Positions 19,757 to 29,329 are shown, counted from the stretch's first letter. The stretch is DNA of 64,000 bases from Labilibaculum manganireducens (GCF_002843385.1 NZ_MVDE01000008.1:1-64000); one strand, 5' to 3'. Numbers and translations: made by a program. Notes: a model not told the origin generated them from the letters alone.

Positions 19757-19777
19757 AAATGAGAATTATTCTCTTTT
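19757..19777 (-). promoter_or_regulatory. PerR/Fur-box-like operator of perR–katG
   Basis: The core GAGAATTATTCTC (19761–19773) is a perfect 6-1-6 palindrome, with A/T-rich extensions, 22 bp before the perR start. It resembles the known PerR-box pattern of AT-rich half-sites around one base. Binding by the adjacent PerR is inferred. Confidence 0.75.
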
Positions 19778-19972
19778 AGGAATTACTAACTTACAACTTT
19801 TTTTTCTTTTCACGAATTTTATTTTCAGGTAATTATCGATGGATTGTTCATCAAAATGAACACTGAGAAGGAAATGGCTGGTACGCAGTCATAAATAATC
19901 AATAAACGTTTCGCATAGACTTTGTTAAATTTATTGAAAGTTAATCTAAAGACTGATTCTTTGTTATCTAAA

Positions 19973-20016
19973 CAAAAAAAGGGAGGCAAAACATATAATA
20001 ATGTTCTCCTCCCTGC
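19973..20016 (-). terminator. Intrinsic terminator after the DUF6055-like gene
   Basis: On the minus strand GGGAGG and AACAT pair with ATGTT and CCTCCC across a short AT loop, followed by seven Ts. It lies 68 bp past the stop at 20084 and separates that gene from perR. Confidence 0.82.
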
Positions 20017-20083
20017 TGCTAAACTTATGAAAAATATTCTTCTGCTAATTGTCGATTACGCCTTACATATAAAACAGTATCAT

Positions 20084-21454
20084 TTATTTTATCTGAGAAC
20101 TGTCTATTTCGGTTCCCGATAATTTAATCTGGTAGGGCCATTGTTCCTCCTGACTATCATCATCCGATGCTCCCCATTTAAAAACAACCGGCCAATGTTC
20201 AGTAGGTGCACCACTTACAACCAACCACAAATATTCAGTATTTTCGGGCACTGTAAAAGATACTGTATCAGTTGCAGATTTAAATACATCTCCGTAAACA
20301 CGACTACCATCTTTCAGCGAAGCCAGAAATCCGTACCGCCACCCGGCTTTATCTGTTTTAACTGTGCTATAACCTTTGGCACCTGCAATTCCTTTAAAAT
20401 TCAGAACCACTTTTGTTCCCATTTTAGGAACGTTCAACTTGATTCCATTGTATCCGTAATTCTGAGGACAATTTGATGCTGCAATTTGATACCATCCATT
20501 TCCTGTATCATTCAAAACGGTATAATGTTGATTGGCATATTGTTTTGCCACTTTCTCGATTCGCTTCATATCCCAAGTGATAAATTTGCGTGAAGCATCA
20601 AACATCTCATCATTAAACTGATCCTGAGTCAATGAGTTCATCCTCTTATAGGTTGCAACGGGATCTTCGCCGTTTTTGGTTGCACGGCACAAGTCTCCAA
20701 AAAACTCTTTTCCATGCTTATCCGACCAATATTCCAACACATATGGTGAATGATACATGTTTGCCGGATGGAGAAATGCATAATGTGTTCCCTTCATAAA
20801 ATCTACCAAATGATAATTCTCAAAAGTCATCCATTCCGGATACACCTGCCATAACATGTACTGCGCAGACATCTCAATAATCGGTCCTGCAGGCCCCGTT
20901 CCGTTATCGGCACTGGAAATGTATTGAAAACTATGACCCATTTCGTGAGCTAATGCTCCATACGGTGCACGGTTAATTCTTGTTGCAGGAGTCCATAAAA
21001 CACCCACTTTATCCTCTTCTCCACCACCAAATGCAGTTCCCTCCTTGCCTCCGAATACAAACATAAGTAACTTGTATTTATCAGACAATGATTTCCCTTT
21101 CTGCACTATCTTGAGATCATTTACATAGTAGTTGTAAAATCTTTCACATTCCTTAAGAGCTTCATTCGCATCAAAACGCTTTGTTTCATCAGCATTGGTC
21201 ATCGGATTACCGCCAAATTCCTTATCCCAGAAAAGGGCTATATTTGCTGATTGTACCATTCTTTTGTAACAATATTTACTGGTATCGCAGCTGAAGTCGT
21301 TACTATCCGGCACAAAATAAATTTTTGCAGGCAGATATAATTCCTTTTCAACAGCAGTCTGTTTCGATTCCATATTGCTCTTGTTGGCACAGGATGCTGA
21401 GAATATGGCCAACAAAATGATTCCCGAAATCTTCATAAATTTTGAATGTATCAT
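20084..21454 (-). CDS. Secreted or lipoprotein HExxH protein, DUF6055-like
   Basis: 456 residues. A signal sequence ends at SASC (Cys22), a weak lipobox, so it is probably an outer-membrane or periplasmic lipoprotein. HEMGH at 170–174 is a zinc-peptidase-type motif, followed by conserved-looking YWSDKHGKEFFGDL. The C-terminal 150 residues look like a beta-rich binding module. I assign it to the DUF6055-like putative metalloproteases from memory; no activity is known to me. It lies next to the GH97 gene on the same strand, so it may work with polysaccharide or glycoprotein use. Confidence 0.75.
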   Translation of the reverse strand: MIHSKFMKISGIILLAIFSASCANKSNMESKQTAVEKELYLPAKIYFVPDSNDFSCDTSKYCYKRMVQSANIALFWDKEFGGNPMTNADETKRFDANEALKECERFYNYYVNDLKIVQKGKSLSDKYKLLMFVFGGKEGTAFGGGEEDKVGVLWTPATRINRAPYGALAHEMGHSFQYISSADNGTGPAGPIIEMSAQYMLWQVYPEWMTFENYHLVDFMKGTHYAFLHPANMYHSPYVLEYWSDKHGKEFFGDLCRATKNGEDPVATYKRMNSLTQDQFNDEMFDASRKFITWDMKRIEKVAKQYANQHYTVLNDTGNGWYQIAASNCPQNYGYNGIKLNVPKMGTKVVLNFKGIAGAKGYSTVKTDKAGWRYGFLASLKDGSRVYGDVFKSATDTVSFTVPENTEYLWLVVSGAPTEHWPVVFKWGASDDDSQEEQWPYQIKLSGTEIDSSQIK

Positions 21455-21518
21455 GCTTATTAATTAATTCGTTATCAATACGTTCATTTAAAAAAAAACT
21501 AACTCTACAATCGAAATA

Positions 21519-23456
21519 CTATTTAATTCGGGCAGCAAAGCCACCTCCTTTAACCATTTTCACAGTCAGTTTCGACTGATTATTTACTGATTTTTCGATT
21601 CTTTGATAATCTTCTGCAAACCGGTTTGCATTCAAACCATCCTGCATGATAATTGCTTTTTTTGCGCCTGAAGAAAGAAATGATAAATCAAGGGTGAATT
21701 CTCTTTCGGTCTCATTATCATTCATTGCTCCAATAAACCATTGATCTCCTTTTCGACGGGCAATCACAAGATATTCTCCAACTTTTGCTTCCAAAACTTT
21801 TAGCTCATCCCATGTATTGGGTACACTGCCTAAAAAATCTGTTGATTCCTGTTCTCTTTCGTAATTGGAAGGACTGTCGGCAAGCATCTGAATTCCGCTT
21901 TCGTAGGCAATAAAAAGTGCCAGTTGATGACAACGTGTCCCCTGACTGCCCGGACGGTAAAAGTTGAATTTAAATTCTTTGGAGTTAAAATTACGCATCG
22001 CCCCCGGAGTAAAGTCCATCGGGCCGCATACCATTCTGGTAAACGGAAGTGTTAGCATGTGTTCGGGAGTTACGTTGGCTGACCATTTGCAATGTTCATT
22101 TCCCTGAACCCCTTCGTAAGAAACTACATTTGGATAGGTCCGGTGCAATCCATTGGGTTTAAAGGCTCCGTGAAAATCAACCAACAACTCATTTTGCGCA
22201 GCTTCTTTGGCCACTTTTTCATAGTAATTCACCATCCATTGATCCGCTCTGTTCATGAAATCAACCTTAATTCCTGCAATCCCCCACTCTTTGTATTTCC
22301 TGAGTACTAAAAATTGGTCCTCAATAGCTCTCCAGCTAGCCCACAAAATCAGCTTTACATTCTTTTCTTTCCCGTAACGAATTAACTCAAACAGATCCAA
22401 TTTTGGATTTGGTTTCGTGATATCTGTAGTTGACACCGACCAACCTTCATCTAAAATAACGTATTCCAAACCATTGCGACCTGCAAAGTCGATAAAATAC
22501 TTGTAGGTATCTGTGTTTAAACCTGCTTCAAAATCAACACCATACAAATTGGAAGCATTCCACCAGTCCCAGGCAACTCTGCCCGGTTTGATCCAATCGG
22601 TATTTTCAAGCTTATTCTCCGGAGCCAGTAAATAGACCAAATTTGATTCCATTAGCTGTGCATCTTTTTCTGAAATCACCATTAAACGCCATGGAAAGCT
22701 TCTCTTACCTGTTGTTTTTGCAATGTAGTCGGCTCCCTTTACAATTTCACTTCCGCGATCACCAATCAATTTCGTTTCTAACGGATAAGAAGGGAAAGCT
22801 GCGCTTAGCGTATTTGCTCCTGTTTTCTTTAGAAACATGTGTGGATAATCTGAAACATCCGCCTCAGTCATCAACATTTTATATCCTTTTGAATGTTCAA
22901 TCAGCAACGGTAAAAAGGTGTTTTTGGAAGTCGAAAAATCATTTATTTTCACCTTTTGATAATCGGGTTCATAACTGCCTGCATATCCATCCAATGGAGA
23001 AGCCCACATTTTATAGTTATCTGCAAATTCAATTTTCGCTGTTTCATTTACTTCAACATCGCCCTTGCTGTTTGTAACATATCGGTAAGCCACACCATCA
23101 TTAAAAGCGCGGAATTCGATGGTCAATTTATTTTTAAATTCCAGATTTAACTGATTGTAATTATTTCTGATACTACTTTCTTTTAAAGCAACCACAGGGG
23201 TTTCCAACTTGTCCTGATTAGTGTATGATGTTTTCTTAAGCTTTGCATTTTTGCATAAATCTATATCATTAAAAGATAAACCGATATCTGATCGTTCAAC
23301 AAATATCTGATCGTTCAACGAAACAGAATAATGAATGCCATTGGAAACATCAACATTTACAATTATTTTTCCATTGGGGGACTTTAGTTTGTGTTGTGCA
23401 CTAAGAAAGGTGTAGCTTCCAAGAAATAAACACAATACAATAATTAGTTTTTTCAT
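21519..23456 (-). CDS. GH97-family glycoside hydrolase, retaining type (alpha-galactosidase-like)
   Basis: 645 residues with a signal peptide (to about residue 20). Domains follow the family: N-terminal beta-sandwich, central TIM barrel (about 290–560), C-terminal beta domain. In GH97 the retaining branch uses an Asp nucleophile where the inverting branch has Gly; here GIKVDFMNR places Asp399 at that site, and Glu448 in VVSYEGVQGNE is a candidate acid/base. This points to an alpha-galactosidase-like enzyme rather than a SusB alpha-glucosidase. It acts in the periplasm. No SusC/SusD pair is nearby. Confidence 0.93.
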   Translation of the reverse strand: MKKLIIVLCLFLGSYTFLSAQHKLKSPNGKIIVNVDVSNGIHYSVSLNDQIFVERSDIGLSFNDIDLCKNAKLKKTSYTNQDKLETPVVALKESSIRNNYNQLNLEFKNKLTIEFRAFNDGVAYRYVTNSKGDVEVNETAKIEFADNYKMWASPLDGYAGSYEPDYQKVKINDFSTSKNTFLPLLIEHSKGYKMLMTEADVSDYPHMFLKKTGANTLSAAFPSYPLETKLIGDRGSEIVKGADYIAKTTGKRSFPWRLMVISEKDAQLMESNLVYLLAPENKLENTDWIKPGRVAWDWWNASNLYGVDFEAGLNTDTYKYFIDFAGRNGLEYVILDEGWSVSTTDITKPNPKLDLFELIRYGKEKNVKLILWASWRAIEDQFLVLRKYKEWGIAGIKVDFMNRADQWMVNYYEKVAKEAAQNELLVDFHGAFKPNGLHRTYPNVVSYEGVQGNEHCKWSANVTPEHMLTLPFTRMVCGPMDFTPGAMRNFNSKEFKFNFYRPGSQGTRCHQLALFIAYESGIQMLADSPSNYEREQESTDFLGSVPNTWDELKVLEAKVGEYLVIARRKGDQWFIGAMNDNETEREFTLDLSFLSSGAKKAIIMQDGLNANRFAEDYQRIEKSVNNQSKLTVKMVKGGGFAARIK

Positions 23457-23457
23457 C

Positions 23458-23491
23458 TGTTTATAATTTAAAGTTTTTGTCAGATGGAACT
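23458..23491 (-). promoter_or_regulatory. 34-nt leader sequence duplicated at 37315–37348
   Basis: This 34-nt stretch ends one base before the GH97 start codon and matches 37315–37348 at 33 of 34 positions; the other copy also abuts a start codon. Similarity stops outside it. Shared recognisable part on the minus strand: AGTTCCATCTGACAAAAAC. Function unknown; it belongs to the 5' untranslated region. Confidence 0.7.
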
Positions 23492-23497
23492 CTCAAA

Positions 23498-23521
23498 TTA
23501 CACTCATGCACATGTGTGTAA
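23498..23521 (-). promoter_or_regulatory. Operator-like dyad upstream of the GH97 gene
   Basis: TTACACTCATG and CATGTGTGTAA pair at 10 of 11 positions around a CA centre, 42 bp before the start codon. The size and symmetry fit a dimeric regulator site. No regulator gene is adjacent. Confidence 0.5.
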
Positions 23522-23603
23522 TAATTTTTGCATGGTCGTTTCATCTGTTTGGATTAGTATACCCAAAGTTGCATATTTAACACATAATAACACCAATACA
23601 TAT

Positions 23604-23633
23604 GTAAAAAAAAGATGCACATATGTGCATCTT
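23604..23633 (-). terminator. Intrinsic terminator after the glycyl-radical operon
   Basis: Perfect palindrome AGATGCACATATGTGCATCT (23613–23632) followed on the minus strand by eight Ts, 32 bp past the activase stop. Confidence 0.88.
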
Positions 23634-23664
23634 CTGTTTAATTGAATGTTTTAGTAAATTACGA

Positions 23665-24573
23665 TTAGCCACCAACAGTGGCACTTATGCCTTTTTCGGC
23701 GAAAATGGATTGAGCTAATTGTACCATTTCATCTGAGGGAGTTGCCAATTCCTCAGCTTTGTAAGCCGACCCTAGTTTTTGATGTTTTCCCTTTGCAATA
23801 TCATGATAAAGCAACAGGTTCACTTCTTTTCGTTCCCATGGGATTGACGATAGAAACGCCGCTTCATTTCTCAGAGTTTGTTCGTCAGCATTCACCCCAT
23901 CGATAAAGGGGATGCGAATGATAAAATCTTTACCAATTTCTGCCAACTGCTTTATATTTTTAAGAATTTGCTCATTGGGAACTCCGGTATACTTTCGGTG
24001 CACATCAGAATCCCAGGCTTTCAAATCAACCAAAAATAATTCAGTTCGTTTGGCCACATCAAGAACAACATCCGTATTCGCAAATAATGTAGTATCCACT
24101 ACCCGATGGATGTCCTTTTTACCACATTGATCGAGAAGTTCAATCAGTTTTTGAAAATGCATCAAGGGTTCTCCGCCTGAAAAAGTCACTCCACCTTGGG
24201 AATGATCAAAGAAAACAGTCTCCCTTTCAATAATTTTCATCAAACCAGCCGTACTGTATTCACGCCCCGACATTTCAATGGCCTTTGTTGGACAAACCTC
24301 AGCACACTTTCCACAAAGATTACACAATTCAACATCTGTTTCAATCCCATTTCTGGTTAAAGTCAGCGCATCATTCGGACAAACCGCTGTACATTTTACA
24401 GCTCCGATACATTTCGAAGCTGTGTACATTTTCTGCGCGTAATCCAAAATACTTTCCGGATTATGACACCAAACGCAGGACAAAGGGCAGCCTTTAAAGA
24501 AAATAGTTACCCGAATGCCGGGTCCATCGTTAATAGCGTATCTTTTAATATCGAAAATCAGTCCTTTTCCCAT
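23665..24573 (-). CDS. Glycyl-radical enzyme activating protein (radical SAM), HypE-like
   Basis: 302 residues. The radical-SAM motif is CPLSCVWC (Cys-x3-Cys-x2-Cys) near residue 30. An inserted ferredoxin domain has two four-Cys motifs, CIGAVKCTAVCP and CNLCGKCAEVCP, which is typical of activases for PFL-like enzymes. It uses S-adenosylmethionine to place the glycyl radical on the partner enzyme. It lies 10 bp after that enzyme's gene, so the partner is clear. The cluster makes it oxygen-sensitive. Confidence 0.93.
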   Translation of the reverse strand: MGKGLIFDIKRYAINDGPGIRVTIFFKGCPLSCVWCHNPESILDYAQKMYTASKCIGAVKCTAVCPNDALTLTRNGIETDVELCNLCGKCAEVCPTKAIEMSGREYSTAGLMKIIERETVFFDHSQGGVTFSGGEPLMHFQKLIELLDQCGKKDIHRVVDTTLFANTDVVLDVAKRTELFLVDLKAWDSDVHRKYTGVPNEQILKNIKQLAEIGKDFIIRIPFIDGVNADEQTLRNEAAFLSSIPWERKEVNLLLYHDIAKGKHQKLGSAYKAEELATPSDEMVQLAQSIFAEKGISATVGG

Positions 24574-24583
24574 TTAAAAAGAT

Positions 24584-27061
24584 TTAAAACGATTCATTTT
24601 CAGTACGATCAATCACTTCCTGCTGTAAATCGGCATTCATATCATTGAAGTAATCGCTGTAACCGGCCATACGTACCAACAAGTCTTTGTAATCTTCCGG
24701 ACATGCCTGAGCGGCCAGCAAAGTTGCTGAATCAACAATATTAAATTGAATGTGATGACCTCCCAAAGAAAAGTAGCTTCGGATTAGCTTGCTCAGCTTA
24801 TTAATGTCTTCATCCCTTTTCAGTAAACTAGGAAGAAAACGCTGATTCAATAAAGTTCCACCCGATTTGGTCTGATCAATTTTTGTCAGAGAACGAATCA
24901 CTGCTGAAGGACCGTTAACATCGCTGCCATGCGAAGGTGAAGTTCCATCCGAAATGGATTTTCCGGCTAACCGCCCGTTAGGAGTTGCTCCCATCACTTT
25001 ACCGAAATACACATGACAAGTAGTCGACAGCATATTCAGATGATAGGTTTCTCCTTTAGTATTTGGCTTACCATCAATAGCTTCCAGCAAATCGTTGTAA
25101 ACACGCACTGCAATGCTATCGGCGTATTCATCGTCATTTCCAAAAAAAGGTGTTTTATTGAGTATGGTTTGACGAAGAATTTCTTCCCCATCGAAGTTTT
25201 TAGCAACAGCTCCCAAAATTGAATCCATTGTAAAATCTTTCGACTCAAACACATGTTTTTTCAGTGTTGCCAAACTATCGGTAATGGTTCCCAAACCAGT
25301 ACACTGAATATAGTTTGTGTTGTATCGTGGTCCTGCATTATAATAATCACGCCCTCTGGCAATGCAATCGTCGGTTAATACCGATAAAAGTGGTGCCGGT
25401 GCATATTTAGCAAACATACGGTCGATATAATTACTTACCCTGACTTTCTGATCAACCACAAAATTCAGCTGTTTCAAAAATGCTTCGTACAATTCTTCAA
25501 AGCTTTTAAAATTACGGGGATCACCGGTTTGAATCCCAGCCATTTTACCGGTTACGGGATTAATTCCGTTGTTTAAGGTTACCTCTAAAACTTTCGGAAC
25601 ATTCAGATACCCAGTTAAAACATAGGCTTCTTTCCCAAAAGCTCCTACTTCGATACAACCGCTGCAACCACCTTCGCGGGCATCTTCCAATGACTTACCT
25701 TGACGAAGCAACTCCATGACATACACATCGGGATTGAAAACAGAAGGATAACCATGTCCCTGACGAATCACCTTACAACCCTCTTTTAAAAAACGATCAG
25801 GAGTACGCGAACTAACATGAATAGAACTTCCTGGCTGCAGAATATGCAAATCTTCAATAATCTCCAGCAACAGATAAGAAACCTCACTAACACCATCGGA
25901 ACCGTCTCTGCGGACTCCTCCAATATTGATGTTTGTAAAATCGTTATAGGTGCCGCTTTCACGGGCTGTAATTCCCACTTTTGGCGGTGCCGGATGATTA
26001 TTTACTTTAATCCAGAAACAACTCAGTAATTCCTTTGCCTCCTCACGTGATAAGTCTCCGCTTTCTATTCCTTTATTGTAGAAAGGTTCCAAATGCTGAT
26101 CAAAATGACCTGGATTCATAGCATCCCAACCATTCAACTCGGTAATGGTTCCAAGATGCATGAACCAATACATTTGGATGGCTTCGTGAAAATTCCGGGG
26201 AGCATGAGCCGGTATCCAACGACACACTTCAGCAATCTTTTTCAGTTCAGTAAGTCTTTGAGGATCTTTTTCTGTTTTAGCCTGCTCTTCGGCTAAATCG
26301 GCATGACGTTCTGCAAATACAATCGCAGCATCGCAGGAAACTGCCATGGCTTTCAGCTCTTCCAGCTTATCAGTGGCCTCATCATCGTTCATAAAATCCA
26401 AACGGTCGATGTGAGCCTGAATGTCTTTTTTAAAATCGAGCAATCCTTTTTTGTAAATCTTGCCATCTAAAGTCGTGTGGCCGGGAGCACGCTGCTCCAT
26501 AAATTCGGTAAACAAACCTGCCTCGTAAGCCGCACTCCACTCTTGGGGCACATAGTTGAAAATACGTTCGCGCATGGTTCGGCCTTCCCAGTATGGAATT
26601 ACCTCACGCGCATAAGTATCAATATCTTCCTGCGATATGGTATAGCGTTGCAAATCGCGGGTATTTAATACATTTAAATCGTCAACACTATGGCAGGTCA
26701 ACTCGGGAAAAGTAGGTACACATTTTGGTGATGGCCCGCGTTCCCCCACAATCAACTCACCTTCACCCAGATAAATTGTTTTCTTTTTACAAATTTCCAT
26801 GAAGGTTAATGCCCGCATCATTGGAATGGAATATTTACCATTGTTTTCTTTGTAAAAAGCAGTTTCGATCAATGCTCTTTCGATATCAAGCGAAGCCTCT
26901 GTACCGACACTAATTTTGCGTAAATTCTGAATACGTTCGGTCATTCTTTCATGGGAATCCGAAGAATGTGTATTGCTGTAATTGCTTTCTGAACGAGGCG
27001 CACGCTCAGGAGTTTTATGTAGATTATTTGAATTCATTTTGTTATTAATTTTTGGGTTCAA
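24584..27061 (-). CDS. hypD: Glycyl-radical trans-4-hydroxy-L-proline dehydratase
   Basis: 825 residues. The catalytic pair is Cys469-Ile-Glu471 in GCSGCIEVG and the radical site is Gly800 in RMAGYSDYF. Comparing with HypD active-site residues as I remember them (His160, Asp278, Phe340, Cys434, Glu436, Thr645, Gly765), all seven appear here at a constant +35 offset (His195, Asp313, Phe375, Cys469, Glu471, Thr680, Gly800). The enzyme dehydrates 4-hydroxyproline to pyrroline-5-carboxylate, which ProC turns to proline; proC is not in the window. The first 39 residues are polar and look extra, so Met40 (26944) is an alternative start. Confidence 0.88.
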   Translation of the reverse strand: MNPKINNKMNSNNLHKTPERAPRSESNYSNTHSSDSHERMTERIQNLRKISVGTEASLDIERALIETAFYKENNGKYSIPMMRALTFMEICKKKTIYLGEGELIVGERGPSPKCVPTFPELTCHSVDDLNVLNTRDLQRYTISQEDIDTYAREVIPYWEGRTMRERIFNYVPQEWSAAYEAGLFTEFMEQRAPGHTTLDGKIYKKGLLDFKKDIQAHIDRLDFMNDDEATDKLEELKAMAVSCDAAIVFAERHADLAEEQAKTEKDPQRLTELKKIAEVCRWIPAHAPRNFHEAIQMYWFMHLGTITELNGWDAMNPGHFDQHLEPFYNKGIESGDLSREEAKELLSCFWIKVNNHPAPPKVGITARESGTYNDFTNINIGGVRRDGSDGVSEVSYLLLEIIEDLHILQPGSSIHVSSRTPDRFLKEGCKVIRQGHGYPSVFNPDVYVMELLRQGKSLEDAREGGCSGCIEVGAFGKEAYVLTGYLNVPKVLEVTLNNGINPVTGKMAGIQTGDPRNFKSFEELYEAFLKQLNFVVDQKVRVSNYIDRMFAKYAPAPLLSVLTDDCIARGRDYYNAGPRYNTNYIQCTGLGTITDSLATLKKHVFESKDFTMDSILGAVAKNFDGEEILRQTILNKTPFFGNDDEYADSIAVRVYNDLLEAIDGKPNTKGETYHLNMLSTTCHVYFGKVMGATPNGRLAGKSISDGTSPSHGSDVNGPSAVIRSLTKIDQTKSGGTLLNQRFLPSLLKRDEDINKLSKLIRSYFSLGGHHIQFNIVDSATLLAAQACPEDYKDLLVRMAGYSDYFNDMNADLQQEVIDRTENESF

Positions 27062-27564
27062 AAACTAAAGTTGGGTACCTAATACATCTTTATCTACGAA
27101 CCAATCCGTAAATAAATAAAAAGTGTAAATGTAGTGTGTGAGGAATTTACCTGTTTCATATATTGAAACAAGTAATATCGATTAAATTGTCCGATTGTAG
27201 TACATCAGGCAATTGAATAGACGACGATATGAATGTGTTAACGTTTGAAGAATAATCATTTGGTCTATTTTCTAAAATCAAAAGTAGGAATTTTTTAGTC
27301 AACTGATTCATTTCCTTCATATATTTTTTTTAAATAAGATACTTCATCATCCAGAACACAAGTAGAAAAAAGCCGTAACATACTTTATGTCACGGCTATT
27401 ACTATTATATCACAACAATTAATCATGAATTGTTATGTGTAACAGTTATTTTTTTCTTACATTTCCAGAATTATGAAATACATTGCAATAAATAAAAACG
27501 GGGAATTTAATTTCACTTTCTCCTGCTCCTTTCCAACCCACAATTCTTTTCAAGAAAAGCTATT
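27062..27564. other. Intergenic region between hypD and the M61 peptidase gene
   Basis: About 500 bp without a gene. On the minus strand TACTTTTG at 27279–27286 fits a Bacteroidota -7 box for hypD with a long leader, though no -33 element is correctly spaced. A hairpin terminator lies at 27366–27397. A further short dyad, TGTTATGTGTAACA, lies near 27431. Confidence 0.5.
27366..27397 (-). terminator. Probable intrinsic terminator downstream of the M61 peptidase gene
   Basis: On the minus strand AGCCGT and ACGGCT arms with extra pairing (ACATA/TATGT) are followed by six Ts. It lies about 170 bp past the stop, so transcript assignment is uncertain. Confidence 0.6.
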
Positions 27565-29133
27565 TTAATTCGTTTCCTGTAACCAAGATCTAAGTATTTC
27601 CTGTTGTAATAAATTTGGCTTGCTTATTCGATTTAGTGTATATTTCTTTTCTTGTTGCGAATTAAGTTTTAGATCTAAACGTAAACCTGCATAATTCAAA
27701 TAAGTATTGTATTCTAATTCTTTTGTCGTATAAATGTAATCAAAAACAGAGTTCAAGGATTTTCCGGCAATGGTTTCACAGGCTTGTTGGAACTCTGCAT
27801 CTGTAAATCCTCGATTACTATTTTTATAATATTCCCAATATACTAATTTCATCACATCGTCAAGTGATTTCTTGTTTCTAGTAGAATTACGAATTGCAAA
27901 ATCTAATAAAAGTCCAACAACAGGGCCTTTTTGATAATACGAAACAGACTTGTTTATTTTTTCACCTTGACCGCCAAAAGGACCATCTTCCCATGTATTA
28001 TAGCTAGCTTGAGCTAAAGTTTGATAAAACCTGCCAGGATTATTCTCGACTGTATTAATATTCGCTTCTAAATCAGAAAACATAGTTTTAGTGTCCCCAA
28101 AACCAGCCCTTTTCAAAATTAAATACTCATAATATACTGTTAAACCTTCACTTACCCAAAGCTGATTCGTTCTATTTTCTTTGTCATAATTAAATGGACC
28201 TAATTCACAAGGTCTTATCCGTTTTACATTGTAATTATGAAAATATTCGTGAGCCAAAAAATTCATCATTGAATGCTCGGCTTTCTCTGAATTGAGCTTA
28301 TTGCCATTAAAACTTACCACGGTATTATTTAAATGTTCAATTCCTCCTTGTCCGGGACCAATACCAATGAAAGTATAGCGATCGTAAGGAATATCACCAA
28401 TGATATTAATGGCTGATTCAACTACTTTTTTTAGGTTATTCATAAACCGTATTTTATCAAAACTACCAATATCATAACCTATAAATCGATGTTCAATTCC
28501 TTTTATTTTGAAGGCTGGCAACTCCTCTAAGTTTCCAATTAATAATGGAGAATCATACAGAATGTCAAAATTAGAAGCCGCAAATTCAAATGGATGACCT
28601 TTAATTACCATCAGACCAGTTGCAATATCTTTCCATTTGCTATTCATCTCAACTTTTACCGATACGGGCAATTCTAGAAATCCATCGGCATACATGAATG
28701 AATTTTCGGGTACGATATAGGCGTGAGATTCATCAACAAAACTATTAGCAACAAATTTTTTATCTGTTTTTATATCATAACTTAAAATAATTGACTTATT
28801 CTTAATGCCCCCAATACTCCAGCTATTTTCATTACGGCTTGTTATAAAAATTTTATTGCCTTCATCATCATGGGCAGTAATATTTTTAATCGATTTTGCA
28901 TAGTCCATTATTTGATAATATCCAGGCATCCATTTCGGCATTTTAAATACAACAGTATCCTGATCCCAGCCTAAAGTATGAAGCTCTACATGATAAACAT
29001 GAGATGAAGGTTCGGGTACGGAGACAATATACTGGAATATAGGTTTAACAGACTGAGCCGCAACAGGATTTGCAGCTGCTATAAGTATGGCAATGCAACT
29101 AATTCTTAACCATCTTGTTTTTAATCGATGCAT
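27565..29133 (-). CDS. Secreted M61-family (glycyl aminopeptidase-like) peptidase
   Basis: The frame opens at 29232, but the signal peptide (HRLKTRWLRISCIAILIAAA) begins at its Met34, so I place the start at 29133 (522 residues). In long-frame numbering GGIEH ends at 300 and the zinc motif HEYFH is 328–332, with SEGLTVYYE carrying the third ligand. Family M61 usually has an N-terminal beta domain, a thermolysin-like core and often a C-terminal PDZ domain; the PDZ is absent here and the protein ends at about the core. It is periplasmic and cleaves small N-terminal residues in characterised members. Confidence 0.87.
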   Translation of the reverse strand: MHRLKTRWLRISCIAILIAAANPVAAQSVKPIFQYIVSVPEPSSHVYHVELHTLGWDQDTVVFKMPKWMPGYYQIMDYAKSIKNITAHDDEGNKIFITSRNENSWSIGGIKNKSIILSYDIKTDKKFVANSFVDESHAYIVPENSFMYADGFLELPVSVKVEMNSKWKDIATGLMVIKGHPFEFAASNFDILYDSPLLIGNLEELPAFKIKGIEHRFIGYDIGSFDKIRFMNNLKKVVESAINIIGDIPYDRYTFIGIGPGQGGIEHLNNTVVSFNGNKLNSEKAEHSMMNFLAHEYFHNYNVKRIRPCELGPFNYDKENRTNQLWVSEGLTVYYEYLILKRAGFGDTKTMFSDLEANINTVENNPGRFYQTLAQASYNTWEDGPFGGQGEKINKSVSYYQKGPVVGLLLDFAIRNSTRNKKSLDDVMKLVYWEYYKNSNRGFTDAEFQQACETIAGKSLNSVFDYIYTTKELEYNTYLNYAGLRLDLKLNSQQEKKYTLNRISKPNLLQQEILRSWLQETN

Positions 29134-29297
29134 AGAATGCTGAATGCCTAAGTTTCTGTTTTCGATATAAGAAGTTAACTTTCTGTTCTTAAAACAAGAA
29201 CTCTTGTCGCGGGTATTTAAAGAAAATTTCATTGGAGTTATTTCATTCGAATTGGTAAAATGTTTTTGATTTATTTTATATCGAGACGTTCAATTTT

Positions 29298-29329
29298 ACT
29301 AATCGATACTGCTCTCCATATTGATTAGT
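29298..29329 (-). promoter_or_regulatory. Operator-like dyad upstream of the M61 peptidase gene
   Basis: ACTAATCGATA and TATTGATTAGT pair at 10 of 11 positions around a 10-base centre. It lies in the 340-bp gap between the M61 and YkgJ-type genes, where no gene was seen. No T-run follows, so a regulator site is more likely than a terminator. Confidence 0.4.

Noticed and set aside
24584-27061. Classical pyruvate formate-lyase or choline TMA-lyase
   Set aside because: PFL has adjacent Cys-Cys; here Cys469-Ile-Glu471 and all remembered HypD residues fit instead.
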